Assembly: GCA_000415965.1 (NCBI GenBank)
Contig: KE356560.1
Span: forward strand, 300,433 to 364,432
Direction of reading: 5' to 3'
Length of the DNA stretch: 64,000 nt
Origin: Haloquadratum walsbyi J07HQW1
Lineage (GTDB): Archaea; Halobacteriota; Halobacteria; Halobacteriales; Haloferacaceae
Positions 8,264 to 17,591 of the stretch are shown here, one piece after another. Under the pieces are notes generated by a model. It made no database searches, had not been told where the DNA came from, and saw only the letters and a list, made by a program, of their open reading frames with translations. Each line of letters begins with the position of its first letter. Within the stretch, counting starts at the first letter, position 1. The position numbers were made by a program, and so were the translations under genes.

Positions 8264-9772
8264 ATGACAATACTCACTCCGACCGGCGGTCTACAGCTTC
8301 GAGTTGCCGGCGTTGATACTCAGGATCATCCTGAGGTAGATCTTGACGCCACGATCGAGTCCCCCGTTGCTATGGTCGGTTCAACAGGTGCTACCGCAGC
8401 TGAACCACTTCTTATGGCGACTACTGACGGAACGACGGCGTTCTACCCTGCGTGTTCGTCTACTCGGCTTGAGACTGTCGCACATCGTATTGACGAAACT
8501 GGTGACATCACTGTCGAGGACCCAGCAACAGTCGTCGATCACGACCCTACATTACCCGAGATGCCCCACACTGGTCTCAACACTCTCCAGGATGGGACCC
8601 GTCGCGTGCTTGCTGGGTGCGGGTGGCGACGACCAGCTAATGTAGCTGACTATGATGCCGCTGGGGGGTTTCTTGATAATATTGACTCTGATACAGTCTT
8701 TGATGCTGGTGAGAATATCCATGGACGCGGGTGGGGAGATGCATGTCATGATACCCCACTCACAGAGACGTGGATAGACGCTTACGATGCTGAGGGGGAA
8801 GCCGCAGTCGTTGTCAATGTCCACAGTAATCCAGGAGATTCACTGTTGTTCTCCAGTACACCATTTACTGTGCTTGATGGTGCGGTATCGCTCGCACAGA
8901 CTGTCGACGCGAGTGAAATCGTCGTATTTGCGTCTGTCGCAGATGAATCCGCTGTTGAGACCGCTCGTACCGCTGTCGAACGCTATCCGAATAAATCGTC
9001 AATCGCAATCGACGTTGTCACCGGTCCGGCTGAGTATCGTGCGGCTGAACCGACGATGGCACTTGAAGCGATTGAAGGAAATCACCGACTTGAGGCTCGA
9101 CTCCGACCACCAGGTCCTGAGTCAGTCGGTCTCTACGGTCGCCCGACGCTTATTCACACTGCGCGGACGCTTGCACACCTTGCTGTGTCACTTCGCGAGG
9201 ACGGGACTGATTCTCAACCACCGACCCGCGTTATGACTATTCAGGGCGATGTCACTGATCAGACAATTATTGAGGTCCCAGAAACAGCAACGCTTGAGAA
9301 AGCTTGCGCGGCGGCTGATACTACTGATGGGGTCAAAGCCGCCTGTGTTGGAGGGCGATTCGGTGGTCTTGCAGCAAATCTTGATGTTGCAGTTGATCCG
9401 GAAACGCTTACTGACGCGGATCTTGGAACCGAGGGAATCGTTCATATCCTTTCTGAGGATCGATGTGTCGTCGAGTTCGTCGGCGAACGGGCTCAATTCG
9501 CCGCAGAAGAAAACTGTGGACGATGTGTGCCCTGTCGCGAGGGGACGACACAACTTGCTGAGTTACTGCGGTCGCTATACGACGGTACATATCGCCCTGA
9601 GGCGATTGACGAGTTGATTCGAGTTATGACTACTACAAGCATCTGTGAGTTTGGTGTCAATGCAGGTCGACCAGCGCGAACTGCACTCAACACGTTTGAA
9701 TCCGAATTTGAGGCTCACGCGAATGGTCGATGTCCAACTGGCAGTTGTCTTACAGCTATGGAGGCGAAATAA
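8264..9772 (+). CDS. NuoF/FdsB-like subunit, Fe-S site kept, FMN/NADH motifs degenerate
   Basis: A 502-residue homologue of the NADH-binding 51-kDa subunit of complex I and NAD-dependent formate dehydrogenase. The C-terminal 4Fe-4S site is intact: Cys418, Cys421, Cys424 (CGRCVPCREGT) and Cys461 (SICEFG). The family flavin loop GRGGAGFP is replaced by GRGWGDACHDTP (from 154), the NADExEPG motif by NVHSNPG (185-191), and GEET by AEPT (261-264). Therefore FMN and NADH binding look lost, while electron passage through the cluster could remain. It starts the gene run and is followed directly by the NuoG-like gene. Extra cysteines near the end (GRCPTGSC) are unusual. Confidence 0.85.
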   Translation: MTILTPTGGLQLRVAGVDTQDHPEVDLDATIESPVAMVGSTGATAAEPLLMATTDGTTAFYPACSSTRLETVAHRIDETGDITVEDPATVVDHDPTLPEMPHTGLNTLQDGTRRVLAGCGWRRPANVADYDAAGGFLDNIDSDTVFDAGENIHGRGWGDACHDTPLTETWIDAYDAEGEAAVVVNVHSNPGDSLLFSSTPFTVLDGAVSLAQTVDASEIVVFASVADESAVETARTAVERYPNKSSIAIDVVTGPAEYRAAEPTMALEAIEGNHRLEARLRPPGPESVGLYGRPTLIHTARTLAHLAVSLREDGTDSQPPTRVMTIQGDVTDQTIIEVPETATLEKACAAADTTDGVKAACVGGRFGGLAANLDVAVDPETLTDADLGTEGIVHILSEDRCVVEFVGERAQFAAEENCGRCVPCREGTTQLAELLRSLYDGTYRPEAIDELIRVMTTTSICEFGVNAGRPARTALNTFESEFEAHANGRCPTGSCLTAMEAK

Positions 9773-10816
9773 ATGAGTTCAGAGCGCGACAATCACAATC
9801 ACGCACACACGCAGTCTAATCACGGTCACGATCATCCTGACGCACCGCCATTAACAGAAGATATCGCTCCTGGGACAGCCACTGACCCAGATGTCGGCTC
9901 GGAAACATCATCAACACTGACGGTTGATGGACGAGCTGTGTCTGTTGCTGCAGGCGCAACGATACTTGATGCGCTCAATGCAGTCGACACCGAGGAATAT
10001 GTCCCAGCGTTGTGTAGTTACGAACGCGAAGATCAAATCGGTCCTCGAAGCGAGTGTCGGACCTGTATGGTCGACACAGAGACACATGGAATCGTTCCTG
10101 CCTGTAGTTTCCCGGCTGAGGATGGACTCACTGTTCGGACGGATGCTGAGGCGGCAGCCGAGGCTCGTGATGTCAATCTCGATTTAGTCCTCTCAGATCA
10201 TAATCTTCGGTGTACTGCATGTGGGAAAAACGGTCGCTGTGAACTCCAGGATGCAGCGATTGAGCAGGAGGTTGATGAACCTCGCTACGGTGTTCTTGAG
10301 GATCGTGATGAGTATGAGCCGATCGATGATTCATCACCATTTATCCAGATTGACCGGAATAAGTGTATCCTCTGTAATCGATGCGTTGAAGCATGTAATG
10401 ACGTCCAAGTTGCAGGCGTGCTACAGATGGAAGGGTCCGGACAGGATACTCGGATTGGGTTCCAAAATGACTCTCCGACGATGGAAGATTCAACATGTGT
10501 TTCCTGCGGACATTGTGCCACAGTCTGTCCGACCGGCTCGCTCGTCGAGAAAGGAATTGAGGAGGCAACAACGATCCCACTTCCTGGGTTTAATCAGAAA
10601 AACAGTGTCGGCAAGACAATTGAAGGAACTGGTGAGGATAAAGAACCAATGACACAAAAGAAACGACAGCACTCGACAAACGCAAACGCACAAACCGATG
10701 GTGGAACAGCATCTGTCGAACATGCGAATTCGAATTCGAGCACTGAGGACAACGGTACTCCCGATCAGCTCGATGATACTGACTGGAAAGATATCTCAAG
10801 TGGTGAGTGGCCATGA
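9773..10816 (+). CDS. NuoG/FdhA-like iron-sulfur subunit of formate dehydrogenase
   Basis: A 347-residue electron-transfer protein starting right after the preceding stop. It begins with a His-rich segment (HNHAHTQSNHGHDH), then a 2Fe-2S ferredoxin domain (Cys81, 95, 98, 111), a His143-Cys147-Cys150-Cys156 4Fe-4S motif as in NuoG, and two classic 4Fe-4S sites (Cys198/201/204/208 and Cys242/245/248/252). This is the N-terminal half of NuoG and bacterial formate dehydrogenase alpha, here as a separate gene. About 85 C-terminal residues are polar and low in complexity. It would link the catalytic subunit that follows, whose ATG overlaps this stop, to the acceptor. Confidence 0.88.
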   Translation: MSSERDNHNHAHTQSNHGHDHPDAPPLTEDIAPGTATDPDVGSETSSTLTVDGRAVSVAAGATILDALNAVDTEEYVPALCSYEREDQIGPRSECRTCMVDTETHGIVPACSFPAEDGLTVRTDAEAAAEARDVNLDLVLSDHNLRCTACGKNGRCELQDAAIEQEVDEPRYGVLEDRDEYEPIDDSSPFIQIDRNKCILCNRCVEACNDVQVAGVLQMEGSGQDTRIGFQNDSPTMEDSTCVSCGHCATVCPTGSLVEKGIEEATTIPLPGFNQKNSVGKTIEGTGEDKEPMTQKKRQHSTNANAQTDGGTASVEHANSNSSTEDNGTPDQLDDTDWKDISSGEWP

Positions 10817-13131
10817 GTAGCGATAATGATCTCGATGGTGTTGCAGGTTACATGCAACATGCCAAAGAGCAAGCACTCTCAAACGTCGAAAATATCGCCG
10901 AGGATATCGCCGCGGATACACTGCCGGAGGGCAAGCTCTTCGAAATCGCACAGGCAATCGGTGATAAACGACTTGAGGAGCTGAATGTCGCCGATACAAC
11001 CTGTGGATACTGTGCGGTTGGATGTCGATTTGATCTGTACTCTGATGGTGAGGAAATTCTCGCTGCTCGACCGACCGAAGAAGAGGATGCCCCGATTAAC
11101 GGGATTTCAACATGTGTGAAAGGGAAGTTCGGGTATGACTTCATCAATTCTGATGACCGACTGACCTCACCGCTCGTCCGTGATGACAGTGGGCAATTCC
11201 GTGAAGCGACATGGGATGAGGCGCTGTCACGTGTTGCCGATGGACTTGGTGATATTCGCGATACACACGGTGGTGAAGCGTTATCAGTCATTGCATCCTC
11301 GAAAGCAACAAACGAGGAGAATTATCTGATGGGCAAATTCGCCCGACAGGTACTTCAAACGAATAGTATTGATAACTGTAACCGTCTCTGTCACTCCTCG
11401 ACGGTTGCTGCGCTTGGACAAACATACGGATACGGCGCAGCGTCAATCAGCACTGATGATCTCGAGATTGCTGATTGTATCCTTCTTACCGGGTCAAACA
11501 CAACCGAAGCACACCCTGTTCTTGCAACACAGATTAAACAGAACGTTCGTGACGGGGCTGATTTACTCGTCTTTGACCCGCGTGAAATACAAATGGCTGA
11601 ATACGCCTCTCAGTATACACAGGTCAAACCAGGGTATGATGCTGTCTGGATTAATGGTATCACCCGGTATATCATCGAACATGACCTCTATGATGAGACA
11701 TTTGTTGCCGAGCAGACGACTGGCTTCGAAGAGGTTCGAGAGTCTGTCGAGGAGTTCACCCCTGACCGCGTTGAAGACATCACCGGTGTCTCACACGATG
11801 AAATTGCCTCTGCAGCAGAAATGATCGCTGACGCCGATGCCTGTGTTTTCGGCTGGACACTTGGACTGACAGAGCACTCACATGGAACTGAAAACGTTAT
11901 TGCAATGGCGAATCTCGCGGCAATAACCGGTAATCTCGGTAAACCTGGTGCTGGGGTCTCCCCATTCCGCGGACAAAATAACGTACAGGGCGGCGGTGGC
12001 GATATGGGACCACTGCCAGATAATTTCCCTGGATATCAAGATATCGCTGATGATGATGTCCGCGCCAAGTTCGAAGATGCATGGGACTGTGAGATTGATC
12101 CTGAGTATGGCTATTATACAACGCAGATGTTCCTTGAAGCTGCAGAAGACAACATCCGTGGTATGTATATTATCGGTGAGAACTCAGCACTGTCAGAGCC
12201 TGGTGTGAATCATGCTGAGGATGTCCTTGAGAATCTTGACTTCCTTGTTGTTCAGGATCTCTTTGTGACCGAAACTGCGAAATACGCCGACGTTGTTCTT
12301 CCAGCCTCATCATTCGTTGAGAAAACCGGGACATTCACTAATACCGACCGAACAGTCCAGATGGTCAATAAGGTGATGGAGCCGAAAGGCAACTCCCGAC
12401 CAGACTGGGTCATTCTCCAGGAGCTTGCGAACAGAATGGGTCGTTCATGGGACTATGATTCAACGGCTGAAGTCATGGATGAGATAAACTCATTAACACC
12501 AATATATGGTGGCATCACACATGAACGAGTCAAAGAACATGGTGGGCTCCAATGGCCGTGCTGGGACATGGACCACCCTGGCACTACCCGGCTGTATGAA
12601 GACGAGTTCAATACAGACAATGGAAAGGCAAATCTCAAAGGTGTCGGTTACAGCGAGCCCGCAGAGACGCCAACAGAGGAATACCCACTCACACTGACAA
12701 CAGGTCGTGTGCTGTATCAGTACCACACCGGGACTATGACCCACCGTGAGGAGGGCATTATGCAGTATAACCCAAGTGACTTTGTTGAAATCAATCCTGC
12801 GACAGCAGCAGGAATGGGTATTTCAGGTGGTGACCCTGTCAGAATTGAGTCGCGACGTGGCGAGACGGTTGTTCCAGCACAGATAACCGATCGTGTCGGT
12901 CCTGAAAATGTCTTTGTTCCGATTCATTTCACCGAAAGTGCAATTAATAGACTGACCGATGAAGAACATCTCGACCCGACAGCAGCAACGCCAGAATACA
13001 AGGTATCAGCTGTACGCGTTGAACCAGCAGATGCAGATGCGCTTGACGTTGACATCGACACTGGGCAGGAAGCAATGAGTCAATCGGTCAGTGGTGATGA
13101 CCGAACAAGTATGAGCACAGGAGACGACTGA
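10813..13131 (+). CDS. fdhA: Formate dehydrogenase catalytic subunit (molybdopterin, Cys type)
   Basis: A 772-residue bis-molybdopterin guanine dinucleotide enzyme. The N-terminal 4Fe-4S ligands are Cys64, Cys67, Cys71 and Cys101. Cys193-His194 (RLCHSS) occupies the Sec/Cys-His position that binds Mo or W and takes part in formate oxidation. The RGQNNVQGGGDMG-type loop expected to hold the catalytic Arg is conserved (PFRGQNNVQG). The C-terminal molybdopterin dinucleotide-binding domain is complete. I take ATG 10813, which overlaps the previous stop (ATGA), rather than GTG 10807. There is no Tat signal, so the enzyme is cytoplasmic. It would oxidise formate to CO2 using the two upstream subunits for electron transfer. 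Confidence 0.92.
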   Translation: MSSDNDLDGVAGYMQHAKEQALSNVENIAEDIAADTLPEGKLFEIAQAIGDKRLEELNVADTTCGYCAVGCRFDLYSDGEEILAARPTEEEDAPINGISTCVKGKFGYDFINSDDRLTSPLVRDDSGQFREATWDEALSRVADGLGDIRDTHGGEALSVIASSKATNEENYLMGKFARQVLQTNSIDNCNRLCHSSTVAALGQTYGYGAASISTDDLEIADCILLTGSNTTEAHPVLATQIKQNVRDGADLLVFDPREIQMAEYASQYTQVKPGYDAVWINGITRYIIEHDLYDETFVAEQTTGFEEVRESVEEFTPDRVEDITGVSHDEIASAAEMIADADACVFGWTLGLTEHSHGTENVIAMANLAAITGNLGKPGAGVSPFRGQNNVQGGGGDMGPLPDNFPGYQDIADDDVRAKFEDAWDCEIDPEYGYYTTQMFLEAAEDNIRGMYIIGENSALSEPGVNHAEDVLENLDFLVVQDLFVTETAKYADVVLPASSFVEKTGTFTNTDRTVQMVNKVMEPKGNSRPDWVILQELANRMGRSWDYDSTAEVMDEINSLTPIYGGITHERVKEHGGLQWPCWDMDHPGTTRLYEDEFNTDNGKANLKGVGYSEPAETPTEEYPLTLTTGRVLYQYHTGTMTHREEGIMQYNPSDFVEINPATAAGMGISGGDPVRIESRRGETVVPAQITDRVGPENVFVPIHFTESAINRLTDEEHLDPTAATPEYKVSAVRVEPADADALDVDIDTGQEAMSQSVSGDDRTSMSTGDD

Positions 13132-13133
13132 CG

Positions 13134-13934
13134 ATGGCAAAGCCAGCCGACGAGTATCCCAATTCGGCAACGAATGGCACAGAAGAAGCTATCGGCAACG
13201 GCAGCGTTGATCTTCAGACAGATACAGATACAGGTACAGGTGCTGATACGAGTACACGCAGTCAGACAGATGGTACAGCAGCACTGACTGCAGCTATAGA
13301 CGCACATGGTGAGGACCTCGCAGCCGCCGTTGAACGCACTGATGAACTGAACGATGCACTGACGACAGCAATAATCGTTCTTGCGACCGCTGATGAAGAA
13401 GAGCTCGATTATGTCACTAGCTCAGCGGCAAATCTTATTCAAGCGGCTGATGGACTCTCTACGGAGGGGTCTGCAGCACTTGCGACAGAACTTGGAAAGA
13501 ATGCAGACGATCTTTCAGAATCACTCGATACTGTCGTTACGCTACAGCGTGATGGACATCTTGATGACCTCGCGACGATTGCGACTGCTTTCGCTGATTC
13601 ATTATCATCAACTGAAGTTGAGGAGCTCTCGATGATGCTTGAGGAGAATGGGACTGAGGTCGTTGAAGCGCTTGATCTCGTTCTTGAACTGCAACGAGAG
13701 GGACAACTCGAGGAACTTCTTGACCTTGCAAAAACGCTCTCAGTGTTGGAAATTGATGAGGATACGGCACGTGGATTGAACCAGCTGCTACAAAGTGTGA
13801 GTGAAGCACAGCGAGAATCAGAACCAGTTGGGTTATTTGGCGTCCTTGGTCAACTCCGGGGGTCTAGCGCGCGGGCTGGAATCGGATACTTCATCAGCAT
13901 TCTCAAATCGCAGGGACGCCGGCTTCGAGAGTAA
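13134..13934 (+). CDS. DUF1641 family protein of the formate dehydrogenase operon
   Basis: A 266-residue, strongly acidic, all-helical-looking protein. The middle part has repeated leucine-rich helical blocks (LNDALTTAIIVLATADEEEL, LDTVVTLQRDGHLDDL, LDLVLELQREGQLEEL), the hallmark of DUF1641 proteins that are found next to formate dehydrogenase genes in bacteria and archaea. The first 60 residues are a polar low-complexity leader with a DTDTGTGADT-type repeat. It starts two bases after the fdhA stop. Its exact role is unknown; an assembly or scaffold function in the complex is inferred from linkage only. Confidence 0.85.
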   Translation: MAKPADEYPNSATNGTEEAIGNGSVDLQTDTDTGTGADTSTRSQTDGTAALTAAIDAHGEDLAAAVERTDELNDALTTAIIVLATADEEELDYVTSSAANLIQAADGLSTEGSAALATELGKNADDLSESLDTVVTLQRDGHLDDLATIATAFADSLSSTEVEELSMMLEENGTEVVEALDLVLELQREGQLEELLDLAKTLSVLEIDEDTARGLNQLLQSVSEAQRESEPVGLFGVLGQLRGSSARAGIGYFISILKSQGRRLRE

Positions 13935-14061
13935 CACATATTTATTCTTTTGACGTTGCATTTCACTCCACGCACAGACTCAATCGATCACCTCGCGATC
14001 ATCAGTCGTATATGACAATTAAGATTCATTACTATACGAATACAAATACGTCTATCACGCC

Positions 14062-16182
14062 GTGACCAATCATACATCAGATAACTCAGCGACTATTTGT
14101 CCACGCTGCGGTGTTGGTTGCCGACTTCGCCGCCGAGCAGACACATCGGTATCGGTGACACAATCTGAATCCGCTCGTGCAAAAGGAGTCGATGGTCCAG
14201 CGAATCCAAATGGTCGGCTTTGCCGCCGGGGTATCAATGCATTCGAGTTCAGTCTCGATGATCCACAAGCAGCAGCGGAAACGGGTGTTGACAACCCTGA
14301 GACCGGTCGATTAACACATCCTCGACGCGCAGTGACTGAGACAGAGCTAACCGACGCAGACTCAACGCATATGCGTCGTATCTCATGGGAGACTGCATAT
14401 GAAATCGTCTGCGACCGATTGAGCACAATTCGTGAGATGCACGGTCCGGACGCGCTTGCATTTCTTGGCGCACCGCATTGTACCAATGAGGAGAACTATT
14501 TGCTTCAAAAGCTCGCACGAACGCTTGGAACGAATAATATCGACAATCGCGCACGACATTGTCATCGTGAGACAACACGAACACTTGCTGACCGACTTGG
14601 CTATCCAGCAACCTCAGCGAGTCTTGATGAGATACTCGACGCGGACGTGATTATTGCTGCCGGTGCGAACCCAGCAGATCGGCAACCGATTGCATTTAAT
14701 AGTTTTATTCGACCGGCTGTCGAAGAGGGTTCGACTCTTATTCATATTGACCCTGTTGGGAACGAAACGACTCGACTTGCCGATATCCATCTTGCTCCTC
14801 GACCAGGCTATGATGCTGCTGTTTTCGATTTACTCAGCAAGATGATTGTCGAAAATAGCGGTGCTGATAAGACATTCCTCTCTGAGCGGACCCGAAATGC
14901 CGAGCGGTTTTATCAGTCCCTGTCAACACTTGATATTGATACCGCGCGGGTTGCTGCAGATATCGATGTCGAATCACTCCAACAGGTTGCACAGGCGATG
15001 ATTAATGCAGACCATGTGATTGCGCTCACTGGCACCGGCGTTGACGAAAGTGGTCACACCGACAGTGATACTGACCGGTCGGACCCCAACGCGCCAGCAG
15101 CGTTATTGCACCTTCTTGGACTGACGGGGAATCTCGGCTGTTCTGGCTCTGGCGTAATTGTCCTCCGTGGTCTCATCAATGAACAGGGAGCAACAGATAC
15201 TGGCTGTGTGCCAGATCGTCTTCCTGGGGATCAATCGATTCACAATGCCGAAGCTCGCGCTCGCGTTGGTGATGTCTGGGGTATTGACCCCCCAACAACC
15301 CCAGGAACGTCTGCAACAGCATTACTCGATAGGTTTGGTGATGATATTCACGCAGCGCTTGTCGTTGGCGAGAACCCGGCAGTGTCAAAACGCGACCCTC
15401 ACTGGGTGACAAATCAGCTGAATGCACTGGACACGCTCGTCGTTATCGATCCACTATGGAGCACGACCGCTGAACATGCAGATGTTGTCCTGCCAGCAGC
15501 GACAGGTGTTGAAAAGCGTGGAACGGTCACAAATCTTGAACGCCGCGTTCAACGTCTCACACAGACGCAAACACCACCAGGACAGGCTCGCCCTGACCTT
15601 CGAATTCTTTCTGACCTCGGTCGTCGACTCATTGGTGAGACATTCAACTATCAAGATGTTGAGGACGTATTCAATGAGTTGACACAAGTAAGTCCACCAC
15701 ATGCAGGTATCTCGTATGCAGACATCGGTGCTGATGGACATCAATGGCCATTCCAGACAGATGATAATCTGTATGCCGAGGAATTTCTGACCGCGGATGG
15801 GAAGCTGTCATTCGGGACCATTCAGCCAATTCCTGCGGTCACAGATGGTTCCACGCAAACATTTCGACTCCTGACGAACGGTCGGGCAAGCGAGGTATAC
15901 GGAGAAACTCAAAAGGAGAATCCTCAGGTTCAAATACATCCTGCGGACGCGAAAAAGCATGATCTTACTGATGGGATGATTGTCATCATCAAGAACAGTG
16001 ATGCTGCAGTGAAAGCGAAGGTAACACTCGAGACGAATGTTCGTCAGGGAACGCTCTCACTCGCGGCTGTTGCTGCTGATCCGCTTGTCCGTGCTGACAC
16101 GGATGACTCGACGGTCACAATTGTCCCATCATCATCGTGTTCAGATGATGTGGATAAAAATGCCGCCGATGAGACATCCTAG
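14062..16182 (+). CDS. Second molybdopterin oxidoreductase, formate dehydrogenase-like
   Basis: A 706-residue paralogue of the catalytic subunit upstream, starting at a GTG. The 4Fe-4S ligands are Cys13, Cys16, Cys20 and Cys54, and the Mo/W ligand pair is Cys167-His168 (RHCHRE). The loop that reads RGQNNVQGxxDMG in the first enzyme is here RGLINEQGATD, so the arginine is kept but neighbours differ. The C-terminal dinucleotide-binding domain is present. It lies 127 bases after the DUF1641 gene in the same direction with its own likely promoter. Substrate could be formate or another small molecule; nitrate reductase-like activity is a less likely alternative. Confidence 0.85.
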   Translation: MTNHTSDNSATICPRCGVGCRLRRRADTSVSVTQSESARAKGVDGPANPNGRLCRRGINAFEFSLDDPQAAAETGVDNPETGRLTHPRRAVTETELTDADSTHMRRISWETAYEIVCDRLSTIREMHGPDALAFLGAPHCTNEENYLLQKLARTLGTNNIDNRARHCHRETTRTLADRLGYPATSASLDEILDADVIIAAGANPADRQPIAFNSFIRPAVEEGSTLIHIDPVGNETTRLADIHLAPRPGYDAAVFDLLSKMIVENSGADKTFLSERTRNAERFYQSLSTLDIDTARVAADIDVESLQQVAQAMINADHVIALTGTGVDESGHTDSDTDRSDPNAPAALLHLLGLTGNLGCSGSGVIVLRGLINEQGATDTGCVPDRLPGDQSIHNAEARARVGDVWGIDPPTTPGTSATALLDRFGDDIHAALVVGENPAVSKRDPHWVTNQLNALDTLVVIDPLWSTTAEHADVVLPAATGVEKRGTVTNLERRVQRLTQTQTPPGQARPDLRILSDLGRRLIGETFNYQDVEDVFNELTQVSPPHAGISYADIGADGHQWPFQTDDNLYAEEFLTADGKLSFGTIQPIPAVTDGSTQTFRLLTNGRASEVYGETQKENPQVQIHPADAKKHDLTDGMIVIIKNSDAAVKAKVTLETNVRQGTLSLAAVAADPLVRADTDDSTVTIVPSSSCSDDVDKNAADETS

Positions 16183-16587
16183 CTATCAGCAAAACTTCTG
16201 TCTGGTTAAACCGAAATGAATCAGTGATAACGAAGATACAAAGCACTCTTCGACTTATAGAAGCTTTTTTGATATTAGATGTCAGCCTGGATTAACAGTT
16301 GTTGGGACTGTGATTTCTGTCTCCGAAGTTGCAACCGAACGCGTCACCGGGCGTTCCAGGTGAACTCAGCCTGAGTGTGAGTCTGGGTTCAGAGAGACAT
16401 AGTGGTCAGATTGCCACCGACTGTTATGCTACCGTTATTTCATCTCGCATGAATCTATATACGGTATTGCCAACTGTCGGCTCTTTATTCCACAGTAGCA
16501 GTGATTATCTATGACTGTTTCAGTGTATTTATATATTGAATGAAAAATGGACGTGACAGCGATAGTATCCTCGTCAATACAATTGTA
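16183..16587. other. Spacer without recognisable gene
   Basis: The 405 bases between converging genes contain only short out-of-character frames. I see no tRNA, hairpin cluster or clear mobile element end. Confidence 0.45.
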
Positions 16588-16863
16588 TTATTCGTTGGCG
16601 TTGAATCGTGAGGAAGCGCTGTTAGTATTACTGTCACCGTTGTTATCATCACTTCCGTTTTCGGTGCCAGTTGATGATTCCGATTCGACTGATGATGGTG
16701 AGCGATGACCGAATGGTCGTGGTCCCTCGTCGGTATCGCCCTCATAATCTGGTTCCTCGCTTAGCCACGCTTCGTGACACTCCGGACAGTAGTTACCGTG
16801 GTAGTTTCCTCCACGAACAAACTCTTCTCCGCAGTTCACACAGGTGACGTGCGTCCGAGTCAT
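16588..16863 (-). CDS. Small zinc-finger protein
   Basis: A 91-residue protein with a single N-terminal zinc ribbon: CVNCGEEF followed by YCPECHEAW (two CxxC knuckles, about residues 7-30). The remaining 55 residues are Ser/Asn/Glu/Asp-rich and probably disordered. I prefer Met at 16863 over Met at 16866. Haloarchaea encode many such small zinc-binding proteins of unknown role. Confidence 0.75.
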   Translation of the reverse strand: MTRTHVTCVNCGEEFVRGGNYHGNYCPECHEAWLSEEPDYEGDTDEGPRPFGHRSPSSVESESSTGTENGSDDNNGDSNTNSASSRFNANE

Positions 16864-16958
16864 CATATGATATCATGTGGTGAACACTCATACGTTCGTC
16901 GCCGGTTCAAATCACATATTGTCGACAAGGTATTATTTTTCAATTACATATTGACACC

Positions 16959-17591
16959 GTGGATGAGACACTTCATGCTGCTGTCGTGTTATTTAATGCT
17001 GACGAGTACCGCCCTGCACAAACTGCATGTCATCTGATCCACGAGCAAGAGGATCTTTCATCAGATGACCAGATCATATGTGTCGGGCTTACAGAGTTAG
17101 CAACGGCGATTGACGATGCAAAAAACCACAGGTGGGTCTCAGCTGTCACAGCCGCCGATACTGCAGCCGCAAAACTCGCTTCGGGAGATGGTTCACACCC
17201 ATCATTCAACAGTGATCAACTTCGTGGCTACATTTCGACGCTCAGCAACGATCCAGTGGTTATTGAACGACGTCGTGTTCCCTCATTGCGCATTGATGAG
17301 AAGCAACCGACGGTGGCAACCCTGCGATTTGATGCGATTGGGTATGCAGCCTCCGCAGTTGCAACTCATCTTGAAGATGTTGATACTGACATTATCGCTG
17401 ATGCAATCCAGTATGGTCATGAAGAAATTGGCACCCACTCACAGACGAAAGCTAACTCACGTGGGTTCATTGGAACACTCTCTGTATTTGTTCGTGATCC
17501 TGACCATCGTCGGCTCATCTACCGCCGACTCCACAGCCGTGTTGAACGACGACGCCAGCGCGAACAGGATATAAACGGACTGTTCGATTGA
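16959..17591 (+). CDS. DUF309-like protein
   Basis: A 210-residue protein beginning MDETLHAAVVLFNADEYRPAQ, the place where DUF309 proteins have a LFNxGxYxxAHxxxE motif; here the His and Glu are partly changed. The pattern VIERRRVPSL in the middle and the ending RVERRRQREQDINGLFD match haloarchaeal members as I remember them. Function is not known. It is alone, and a transposon relic lies just downstream on the other strand. Confidence 0.75.
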   Translation: MDETLHAAVVLFNADEYRPAQTACHLIHEQEDLSSDDQIICVGLTELATAIDDAKNHRWVSAVTAADTAAAKLASGDGSHPSFNSDQLRGYISTLSNDPVVIERRRVPSLRIDEKQPTVATLRFDAIGYAASAVATHLEDVDTDIIADAIQYGHEEIGTHSQTKANSRGFIGTLSVFVRDPDHRRLIYRRLHSRVERRRQREQDINGLFD

